From positions 132,430,521 to 132,494,520 of the forward strand of contig NC_064621.1 of the NCBI RefSeq assembly GCF_023898315.1: DNA of 64,000 nt, written 5' to 3'. Below the pieces are notes generated by a model, which saw only the letters and a list, made by a program, of their open reading frames with translations, made no database searches and was not told the origin of the DNA. This DNA is from Schistocerca nitens. Taxonomy: Eukaryota; Arthropoda; Insecta; Orthoptera; Acrididae. The translations under genes and the position numbers were made by a program. Positions 55,900-64,000 of this stretch are shown here, piece by piece (the first letter of the stretch is position 1; every line of letters begins with the position of its first letter).

Positions 55900-56237
55900 T
55901 AGATGCGCACAGAAGGCGCCGCAAGACGTGTTTCCTCATCGCAATGGCTTCGATCACGTAAATAATGTGAATCATTCTATAAAAATAAAATAAAAACTAT
56001 AGCGTATTACAGAAAACAGCCAGTACTCTGCGACATATTTGAAAACAAGAAGCAAAAATAATTCTCTGGAGTACTGAAAGACACAATATACACAATGTGA
56101 TCAAAAGTATCCGGGCACCTGGCTGACAATGACTTACAAGTTCGTGGTGCACTCCATCAGTAATGCTGGAATTGAATGTGGTAGTGGCCGAACCTTAGCG
56201 TTGATGATAGCTTTCACTCTCGGAGGAATAGGTTCAA

Positions 56238-57400
56238 TCAGGTTTTGGAAGGTTTCTTGGGGAATGGCAGCCCATTCTTCACTGCACTGAGGAGAGATAT
56301 AGGTGTCGGAAGGTGAGGCCTAGCACGAAGACGGCGCTCCAAAACATACAAAAAGTGTTCTATAGGATTCAGGTCAGGACACTGTGCATTCCAGTCCATT
56401 ACAGGAATGTTACTATCGTGTAACCACTCCGCCACAGGCCGTGCGTTATGAACAGGTGCTCCATCGTGTTGAAAGATGCAGTCGCCATCCCCGAATTGCT
56501 CTTCAACAGTGGGAAGCAAGAAGGCGCTTAAGACATCGGTGCAAGCCCCCTCCTTGAAAAACATGATTACACCATAACACCGCCGTCTCCTACTGTTGGC
56601 ACTACACGCTCTGGCAGATGACGTTCACCGGGCATTCGCCTTACCCACATTGTCTACCGTGATTCGTCACTCCGCACGTTTATCCACTGTTCAATCGTCC
56701 AATCTTAATGCTTATTACACCAAGCGAGGCGTCGTTTGACATTTACCGGAGAGATGTGTGGCTTATGAGCAGCCGCTCAACCATGAAATCCAAGTTTCCT
56801 CACCTCCTGCCTAAATTTCATAGTAGTTGAATTGGATCCCGACGCAGTTTGTAATTCCTGTGTTGTGGTCTGGACAGATGTCTGCCTATTACAGAGTACG
56901 TCCCTCTTCAACTGTTGTCCGCAGCTCGTGGTCGTGCGGTAGCGTTCTCGCTTCCCACGCCCGGGTTCCCGGGTTCGATTCCCGGCGGAGTCAGGGATTT
57001 TCTCTGCCTCGTGATGACTGGGTGTTGTGTGATGTCCTTAGGTTAGTTAGGTTTAAGTAGTTCTAAGTTCTAGGGGACTGATGACCATAGATGTTTAGTC
57101 CCATAGCGCTCAGAGCCATTTGAACCATCTTCAACTGTTGGTAGTCTCTGTCAGTCAACAGACGAGGTCGGCCTGTACGATTTTGTGCTGTACGTGTCCC
57201 TTCACGTTTCCACTTCACTATCACATCGGAAACAGTGGACTTAGGGATGTTTAGGAGCGTGGAAATCTCGTGTACAGTCGTGTGACACAAGTGACAAACG
57301 ATCACCTGACCACGTTCGAAGCCCGTGAGTTCCGCGGAGCGCCCCACATGCTTTCTCGCGATGTCTGATAACTGTTGGAGGCAGCACAATGCACCTAATA
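56238..57400 (-). pseudogene. Tc1-like transposase, DD34E type, broken
   Basis: The minus strand from about 57400 gives DIARKHVGRSAELTGFERGQ, EISTLLNIPKSTVSDVI and RTGRPRLLTDRDYQQL, i.e. the DNA-binding half. After the SINE the frame is degraded until 56564-56238. There IFQHDGAPVHNARPVAEWL and QCPDLNPIEHFL keep the second Asp and the Glu with 34 residues between them. The region with the first Asp is not in an open frame. It is a different family from the 1,422-bp copies. Confidence 0.8.
56918..57127 (+). mobile_element. SINE family C head on family A tail, 13-bp TSD, nested in Tc1-like
   Basis: The head CAGCTCGTGGTCGTGCGG, GGTTCGATTCC and the family A tail are present. Perfect duplications TCTTCAACTGTTG lie at 56905-56917 and 57128-57140. 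Confidence 0.95.
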
Positions 57401-57445
57401 TGAAAAGCGTATGTTTTTGTGAGTGTCCGGATACTTTTAAACATA

Positions 57446-57890
57446 TAGAGTAGTAATTGTTACCAGCCAACCATAAACAAAAATTACTCGTTTATTCAGC
57501 TTTGTGCTTGATTCATCGCAAACTCCGTGGATTCCAGGCACATAAACTAAATTGAGTTCTAGTATTTACCGACAACTCCAACGAAGATTATCTGTCAATG
57601 AACGGTTTCTGGCAAACAGTTCATTTCAGATAAACGCGGGAATGTTTTACATCAAGGCGCTACCATAAGGTGTCCTGTCCATTTATTTAAACTAGCAATA
57701 GACTTTTAGATATTCAACAGCAACTACAACAGCCTTAATTTAAATGGTGCATTTATTTCTCTCGAACGTGAGAAGTCCGTTACAGACTTTCAGGAAGGGA
57801 CAAAATCAATAGCAGCGTCGGAAATGAACTCGGGGGATGTACATGCCACAACAGAGGAGACCAGTCTAAAACCTTCTCAGCGTGGTGAAA
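57446..57890. other. unassigned sequence
   Basis: No recognised feature before the GT tract. Confidence 0.45.
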
Positions 57891-57894
57891 ATAT

Positions 57895-57895
57895 C

Positions 57896-57969
<74 letters not shown>

Positions 57970-57983
57970 CGAGCGCATGCGTG

Positions 57984-58030
<47 letters not shown>

Positions 58031-58032
58031 TC
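57895..58032. repeat. long (GC)n/(GT)n alternating purine-pyrimidine tract
   Basis: A short CGCGCGCGCGCG run leads into about 30 GT units, a GTGCGAGCGCATGCGTGCAT interruption and about 22 more GT units. The whole 138 bp alternates purine and pyrimidine almost perfectly, a composition prone to Z-DNA and slippage. Confidence 0.95.
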
Positions 58033-58065
58033 GTGCGTATGTGCGTTTTCGATAGGAACTTCGCG

Positions 58066-59105
58066 AACTTCTGCAGTCGATCCCATCTTTTCGTCAAGTT
58101 GTGCCATAAAATTTCTTCCTCCCCAATCCGATTCAGTATCTCTTCATCAGTTATTCGCATTACTCATCTACTCTTTAATATTCTTGTGTATCATCGCTAT
58201 TTATCTGCCACGGTTCATTTATATACGAGGCTACATTCCATACAAATATCCTGGGAAAGAAACTAAACTCCTCCCGTGCAGGCCATGAAGGCCCAAAGGT
58301 ACCGACTGACCGCCGTGTCATCCTCAGCTCACAGCCGTCACTGGATGCGAATATGGAAGGGCATGTGGTCAGCACAACGCTCTCCTGGCCGTATGTCAGT
58401 TTCCGAGACCGGAGCCGCTATTTCTCTATCAAGTAGCTCCTCAGTTTGCCTCACAAGGGCTGAGTGCACCCCGCTTGCCCTCAGCGCTCGGCAGACCGGA
58501 TGGTAACCCACACAAGTGCTAGCCCAGCCCGACAGCGCTTAACTTCGGTGATCTGACGGGAACCGGTGTTACCGCTGCGGCAAGGCCGTTGGCTATCCTG
58601 GAAAAAGACTTCCTAAGAATTACATTTATATTCCACAGTAACAGTTTTATCTTTTTTAGAAATACATTTGTTGATTTTTCAGCATGCAGTTCATATTCTT
58701 ACTTCTTGCCTAACATGTGCTGGCAAAAATTGCAAAACTCATTTACTGCATTGTTAATGCAATTTCCTCAACACCTCGTTTTATTTTTGCCTATTTTAAT
58801 GTTATTATCTCTTTTCAGGACACTATCTGCTTACTTCAGTTTCTCCTACAAGTCATTTTCCGTTTGTCAGAGAATTTCAATGTCATCAGCAAACCCCAAA
58901 TTTTTAATTTGTTCCCTCTCCACTGTAATTCCATTTCCAATTTTTTCCTTGTTTTTCTTTATTGCCTGCTCAGTATGCAGATCGAGTAACAACAGAGATA
59001 GGCTATGAACCTGTCTCACTCCCTTCTCAACCACTGTTTCCTCTTCATTATACTCGATACTTAAAACTGCCATATCAGTTTTCCCGTATGCTAAAGCAGG
59101 TTTGT
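58066..59105 (-). pseudogene. RTE LINE, C-terminal and RT part, diverged, with nested 5S SINE
   Basis: The minus strand carries GVRQVHSLSLLLLDLHTEQAI and the catalytic LGFADDIEIL (59073-58867). After the [24 protein letters not shown] (58160 leftwards) equals the HITNEEVLNRIGEKRSLWH block of the better copies. The 3' end is lost at the GT tract. Frameshifts make it dead. It is more diverged than the copies at 14.7 and 30.8 kb. Confidence 0.8.
58259..58593 (-). mobile_element. 5S rRNA-derived SINE
   Basis: The minus strand starts GCCAACGGCCTTGCCGCAGC and continues with GATCACCGAAGTTAAGCGCT and CTGGGCTAGCACTTGTGTGG. This aligns with the first ~95 nt of insect 5S rRNA, which contains the internal Pol III promoter. 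A ~240-bp unrelated body follows. It splits an RTE, with a 12-bp duplication TATCCTGG(G/A)AAA at 58247-58258 and 58594-58605 (one mismatch). It lacks the last part of 5S rRNA, so it is not a 5S gene. Confidence 0.88.
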
Positions 59106-60560
59106 ATATACATAGAAAAATGCAATTTCTTTAATTGTAAGGGTGTACCTCTCCTCACATTATATTTCGTTGGATCCTGAAGGCTGACAAGCTATTAGCC
59201 ATTCACTACTTTCGCTATTGAAACAGACTCAGTAAACTGTATTCCACAATGCTCTTATAACTCTTTTCGTTAGATGAAATCCACTTGTCATGTTTTAGTG
59301 AGAGGTCACCGACTTCCAGCCACTGATTCTACCGTCGTTTCGTTTCTGGTGTGAAGTAATGGATTCTCTTCCCGCCCAGAGTAAGACATGTGTGTACAAA
59401 ACTAAGCGGTGAAATTTTTAAAACGGCCTCGATATTCGTTTCCGCACATGCTTTAGGTGGACACTCAACCAATGCGGCAGCCATCTCGTGGTAAGCTTTG
59501 ACATAGTTATTTATCCATGCCTTCAGATACTGTCGTCAATTTTAGGTTATATTTGCTTAGGATTCACACCATTTGTAACAATTCAGATCGTGCTTAAGGA
59601 AATTACGGCCACATTTTAATTTCGTCAGCAGCTTAATAAGCGTTAAAAACGAAGAAGTAGACCCTTTAGCAAACGTTACCATCTGTTCACCTTGCCCTTG
59701 TACCGTGTGACATTCTTAGAAACATTATATTTAAATGCCTTTTTAAAACATTGTTTCAAGTTTTTCCTATCAATGAACTGAAGAGCAAGCTAATGTTACG
59801 ATGCATTTTTCAGCTTAAGTGTCACCTACTACCAGGTTTTTCATGGCACCAGACTTATTTGATTAAAGTAGCACTGTAAGGAAGAAGGGAACAGATGTGA
59901 ATCACTTCTAGACGATTCATTCGTCAGGACAAAAACTGTCAGAAGTATAAGAATTTTACAATCTGAGTTAAGTTCTAAAATTTCGGATTCAAATCAATTT
60001 TACGCCAACCGCATTATTTTTTACACCTGACAGTAACTTTCCGCCGGCATTCGTGTCAAAAATATATCTGATTGTCACTGATTGTTGATGCCACGTTCTG
60101 TTCCCGACTACCATCTCAGATTTTCCAATGGCGGTGTAATTTAGTTAGGAAGACTGGCAGAGAAGTTGCTTCAATGAATAATCAGGAAAACAGACACACT
60201 ATTTACAAAAGTAGTGACAAATCGAGAGATCTGGATGTCACAAATTATTAATTAATTTCGATGGCGAAGAAACTTTCAAGATTTGCTTCACCAAGGTAAT
60301 TTTACCACGGTAGCCATTAGAGTTGAGAAATGTAGGAAACAACGTCCATTCGAGCTGTTTGGCTGACTGGAAGCAGAGGAAAAGAATCATATAGACGCGA
60401 CAACATCGAAAAAATATCACCCTTTATAGAGTGTATAGTGACAGACGCCAAGTGAAGTACTGAGGACTGGCTCCAGTGCTGGCGCACAGGGTCGTGTCGA
60501 TATAACGTGCATACGTGTTACACTCTGCTGTCGATATCAGACTGGCAAAAATGTTGCCAA
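59106..60560. other. unassigned AT-rich sequence
   Basis: No ORF over 72 codons with a recognisable motif, and no repeat shared with other regions. Confidence 0.5.
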
Positions 60561-60569
60561 CATCAAGGG

Positions 60570-61030
60570 CAAAAATTTGGTTGTCGCAGCTCTGCGATCT
60601 GGGGTTCCGAATGAACGGCGACAGCGGCGGCTGACAGGTGACAAATAAAAACTTGCTCTGTCCCGCTCGCTCCCGCCGCTGCCTTCATTTCGGGGGGAGC
60701 GTGGCTTCGAAATAGCACAGCAGTGCTGCCGCGTGACAGTAAAAGCGGGACGCCGAAAATAGAGGTAAAGGATGGAGGACAGAAAAAAAAATCAGACGAG
60801 CCAGAGTAGATGAGTGGGATAGACGCCATGGAAGGAAAATTGGTCCATGAGAAAGGTGGGAGGGGGGCACCATTGGCGGATGCCACGTATCCCGACAACA
60901 CGGGCGCCGCACCTGTCATACGCAAGATCCGATTGCTCTCCATTCCTTGCCGAGGCGGCCGCGTGAGTGGAAAATAGCGGCGAGGCCTGAACCGGCGCAA
61001 ACAATTTGGCCACTACGTGACGCTAATTGG
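60570..61030. other. GC-rich, CpG-containing patch
   Basis: A second patch with raised GC and CpG content, notably 60590-60760 and 60940-61010. The 145-codon minus-strand ORF (61000-60563) has proline/arginine-rich low-complexity sequence and no recognised domain, so I do not call it a gene. It may be a promoter or first exon of a host gene outside the window. Confidence 0.3.
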
Positions 61031-61440
61031 TTTAGCGGTGTCAGTTTGTACCTCGATCTCCGGCAGTCGAAGTAATCACACACATGCACAGGTTACAACA
61101 CCACGCACTAGCAGGAAGGTTGTTCGGTGAGCAGAGAGATGTGTCGTGCATATTACGGCAGCGTATCCGATAAGAAAATACCGATTTGTGCGGATGACCC
61201 ATAGATAGCTGGTAATGATGTTTATACTTGAAATATGATTTCACAATTTTCGCATCCACAAATAATCCTTTAAAAGAAGTTGCTCTTCTATTTTGAAATA
61301 AACTGGTTATTTCATTATTTACTAAACAGATAATTTATCCCTCTTGGAAACTATCAAGCTACATCACAAGGAAATGTTGTTATGCTTACGGCATGTTACA
61401 GTCCACACATCAGTGCAAAAAAAGCAAGATTGTTCTATTG
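61031..61440. other. unassigned sequence
   Basis: Nothing recognised. Confidence 0.5.
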
Positions 61441-61441
61441 T

Positions 61442-61636
61442 GTTCAAATGTCTCTGACCACTATGGGACTTAACATCTGAGGTCATCAGTCCCCTAGACC
61501 TTAGAACTACTTAAAACTAACTAACCTAAGGACATCACACACATCCATGCCCGAGGCAGGATTCGAACCTGCGACCGTAGCGATCGCGCGATTCCAGACA
61601 GAAGCGCCTAGAACCGCTCGGCCACACCGGCCGGCT
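61442..61636 (-). mobile_element. SINE family A, full length
   Basis: The tail, B box GGTTCGAATCC and complete head (GCCGGCCGGTGTGGCCGAGC on the minus strand) are present. I could not define a convincing target duplication. Confidence 0.93.
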
Positions 61637-61804
61637 GTGAGATATGTGTGTGTGACTGAGCGCGCGCGCTTTTGTATTTGATTTTATATTTATGTGGCAT
61701 CTGGCAGAGTTTTGTATTATGAATGACATACATACATTTGAATGTCAGGTTATTATCAGTTGAAATTTGAGATTTTTATTTAATTTTAATACCATCATAC
61801 TCTA

Positions 61805-62651
61805 TGTGATCAAAAGTATCCGGACACCTGGCTGAAAATGATTTACAGATTCGTGGCGCCCTCCATCGGTAATGCTGGAATTTGGAGTTGGCCCACGCTT
61901 AGCCTTGATGACAGCTTCCACTCTTGCAAGCATGCGTTCAGTCAGGTGCTGGAAGGTTGCTTGGGGAATGGCAGCCCATTCTTAGGAGTGCTGCACTGAG
62001 GAGAGGTGGTAATGTTGGTCGGTGAAGCCTGGAACGAAGTCTGGGTTCCAAAACATCTCAAAGGTATTCTGTAGGATTTAGATTAGGGCACTGTACAGGA
62101 CAGTCTATTACAGGAATGTTATTGTCGTGTAACCGCCACAGGCCGTGCATTTTGAACAGGTGGTCGATTGTGTTGAAAGATGCAATCGCCATCCCCGAAT
62201 TGCTCTTCAACAGTAGGAAGTATGAAGGTGCTTATAACATCAGTATATGCCTGTGCTGTGATAGTGCCACGCAAAACAACGAGAGGTGCAAGCACCCTCC
62301 ATGAAAAACACGATCAAGCCACAGCACCACCGTCAACGATTTTTACTGTTGGCTCAACACGCGCTGGCAGGAGACGATCACCGTGTCCCTTCACGTTTCC
62401 AGTTCACTATCACACCGGAAACAATGGACCTAGAGATGTTTAGGAGTGTGTAAATCTCGCGTACAGATGTATGACACAGGTGACACTCAATCACAGGTTC
62501 GAAATCCGTGAGTTCCGCGGAGCGCCCTATTCTGCTCTCTCACGATGACTACTGAGGTCCCTGATATGGACTGCCTGGCAGTACGTGGCAGTACAATGCA
62601 CCTAATATGAAAAACGTGTGTCTTGGGAGTGTCCGGATACTTTTGATCACG
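61805..62651. mobile_element. Tc1-like deletion derivative, 847 bp
   Basis: The ends are TGTGATCAAAAGTATCCGGA and the complement of CGTGATCAAAAGTATCCGGA, with TA on each side (61803-61804, 62652-62653). The interior matches both ends of the transposase region of the copy at 56096 but lacks the middle, and no frame is open. Intact ends mean it could in principle be moved by an autonomous relative. Confidence 0.9.
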
Positions 62652-62653
62652 TA

Positions 62654-64000
62654 CTGTGTGTGTACGCTTAGCTACCATGCGACTGTCCATTTTGCCACTG
62701 GAAACGATAGATGATAAGGTCTACATGCTAAACAGATTGCTCCCTTTTTTACAGTATTCTCACAGAAGTTGTGCACATCGTTCTTTCCTTTCTTTTGTAA
62801 ACATTATTTGCCTTTTTCATGTATTTATTTATGTCTTGTAATTTCATCCTTGTGCGTCGCCTTTCTAAGTTGTGAATTTCAATTAGTGTCGTCCTTGTGC
62901 AATAAAGAAATTCCTCTCTTCTTTCCGCAATTCTACCTTACACTTGTAAGATGCAAGAAGTATTCCCCTTACATGAAGCCATTAAAGATCACCTAACTCA
63001 CGTTGAGCGAACACTAGTGCTGAACAAAATGACTGACAAGGCACAGTGCACCTTGTAGAGGGTATAGTATGGACGTAGTGGAATAATTAATTCAGGTGAT
63101 GGTTTTAAAGTAAGTCACACGACATGAAAACTTTGTGGAAACGAGTCGATTTACTGGACGCTAGTTTACCCTTGGGAAGCATTTAGAGTTGAGCGTGGCC
63201 AGCCGGGGGAGCGGCTAAGGGAAGCGACAATAGGCAGCTTAGGGCGGCTCAAGCTCTGAGAAAGCGGTAACAGTGCGCGGCCTCCAGTCGCCTTAAGATG
63301 AGTGACAGTGAGTGGGTGGTTGACCCCGACTCCATGCTGCTGTACCAGGAAACAGATGGAGAACTTTACGCCTGTTGATAAATGTCCGTCGTCCCATTTC
63401 TGTGAAACATGCGAGAAAGCCGCGCAGAGCTACGGTGGAGCGGTCAACAGAGGTCAAAATATGTGTGTTCGTGACTATAGCAACTTCACAGTGAAATCAC
63501 GGTCCGCAGAGCCTGAAGTAAATCAGGTGAAGAGCGACAGCATGAAATACGCCGGCCTCCGATAGGAACGTAGGACCAAGGAGTTTGAGGTACTTTCCTG
63601 GGAGTCATAATTCCGGAAAAATTGGTGTTTGTGCAGACGCTAACCTTGACGGGTGGCCTGGGAGGAGCGAAATAGCAGAAGTTGAGAGGAAGGGAAATTT
63701 TGTGGGAATTTGTTCACTTCCCAGAGCAGGCAATGGTCGGCGCTGGGAAGCGACACATAATTAACATGACTTGCGCTGCAATTGGCGTAAGTGATTTTGC
63801 TGGAGGGGAAACCGAGGTGAAGACCGGACTGTGAGAAGTCTCTGTAGAGGTCTTCCGTTCCCAGCTTGCCTAGAGTGCGGACGTGGCGTTCTTGACTCAG
63901 CTTGCCTGAGAAAGAGTGAGCATCTCTGCAGTTTAGGACTTAGCAAAGGGAACGATTGAGCTTGGAGATAGGAAGTTTTGGTTCAGCTGTGTACCGAGCA
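62654..64000. other. unassigned right-hand sequence
   Basis: The ORF at 63302-63565 and a short alternative frame starting MSDSEWVVDPDS at 63298 are unrecognised. The segment 63180-63300 is GC-richer. It could be the 5' part of an LTR element or a host exon, but no motif supports either. Confidence 0.3.

Larger units (their letters stand above)
56096..57443 (-). mobile_element. Tc1-like transposon (GTGATCAAAAGTATCCGG family) with nested SINE
   Basis: The ends are TGTGATCAAAAGTATCCGGG and the complement of TGTTTAAAAGTATCCGGACA. The same ends bound the element at 61805-62651. TA is kept only on the right side. A SINE lies inside at 56918-57127. Confidence 0.85.

Noticed and set aside
55120-55961. 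Plus-strand ORFs of 143 and 175 codons opposite the second Tc1-like copy
   Set aside because: They are antisense to the intact transposase and mirrored at 45224-46086 in the first copy. GC-rich codons on one strand keep the opposite frames open.
57824-58288. ORFs of repeated Cys-Val or His-Thr
   Set aside because: They are translations of the GT/CA microsatellite.
58500-58593. Genuine 5S rRNA gene
   Set aside because: Only about the first 95 nt match. The 3' part, including the end of the acceptor helix and a terminator, is replaced by SINE body.
1-64000. CRISPR array, operon or prophage
   Set aside because: No direct-repeat/spacer arrays or operons exist. The repeat types and Pol III-driven SINEs are eukaryotic.

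Overview
This window looks like a stretch of gene-poor, repeat-packed chromosome from a large-genome insect, most likely a grasshopper or locust (Schistocerca-type, Orthoptera). The basis is recognition of several high-copy repeat families (a tRNA-headed SINE with a conserved tail, a BovB-like RTE LINE, Tc1/mariner elements), plus eukaryotic codon and repeat structure with no operons. The species is inferred, not proven. I found no convincing host protein-coding gene and no intact canonical tRNA gene. Almost every recognisable coding stretch belongs to a mobile element, and most of these are broken.

Layout. 1-740: 5' part of a minus-strand RTE running off the left edge. 1.4-6.7 kb: SINEs, a CENP-B/pogo-like transposase fragment, Tc1-like relics and a tRNA-like/palindrome repeat. 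6.85-7.4 kb: a GC-rich patch. 7.6-8.2 kb: a decayed RTE. 8.9-11.5 kb: two mariner-type deletion derivatives with well-preserved ends. 12.1-13.9 kb: a SINE, an unassigned ORF and a LINE 3' end. 14.7-18.05 kb: two RTE copies head to head. 18.9-19.3 kb and 28.8-29.8 kb: two copies of an unclassified repeat, the second split by a solo Gypsy-type LTR. 20.6-23.3 kb: a rearranged Gypsy-like retrotransposon. 24.0-26.3 kb: a broken element encoding a protein family of unknown mechanism, with short inverted ends. 26.3-28.1 kb: a SINE and a nearly intact Jockey-type LINE. 30.8-33.0 and 34.5-37.8 kb: two more RTE copies. 38.7-39.5 kb: a Tc1-like relic. 41.5-44.2 kb: a Jockey/CR1-type LINE with two nested SINEs. 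44.4-47.8 kb: a piggyBac transposase broken by a SINE and by a complete Tc1-like transposon. 52.6-53.6 kb: a fold-back element with tRNA-like modules in its arms. 54.5-55.9 kb: a second complete Tc1-like transposon of identical length. 56.1-57.4 and 61.8-62.65 kb: two members of another Tc1-like family. 57.8-59.1 kb: an RTE with a 5S rRNA-derived SINE inside and a long GT tract beside it.

Nesting gives relative ages. The SINEs, the two 1,422-bp Tc1-like copies and the solo LTR sit inside other elements and keep clean target duplications, so they are the younger layer. The RTE, Jockey-type and piggyBac sequences are the older layer. The two 1,422-bp copies each keep a full 340-codon transposase reading frame and are the only plausible functional genes here. 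The SINEs must rely on a LINE for movement. Their shared tail carried on different tRNA-like heads suggests modular reuse of one LINE-recognised 3' end.
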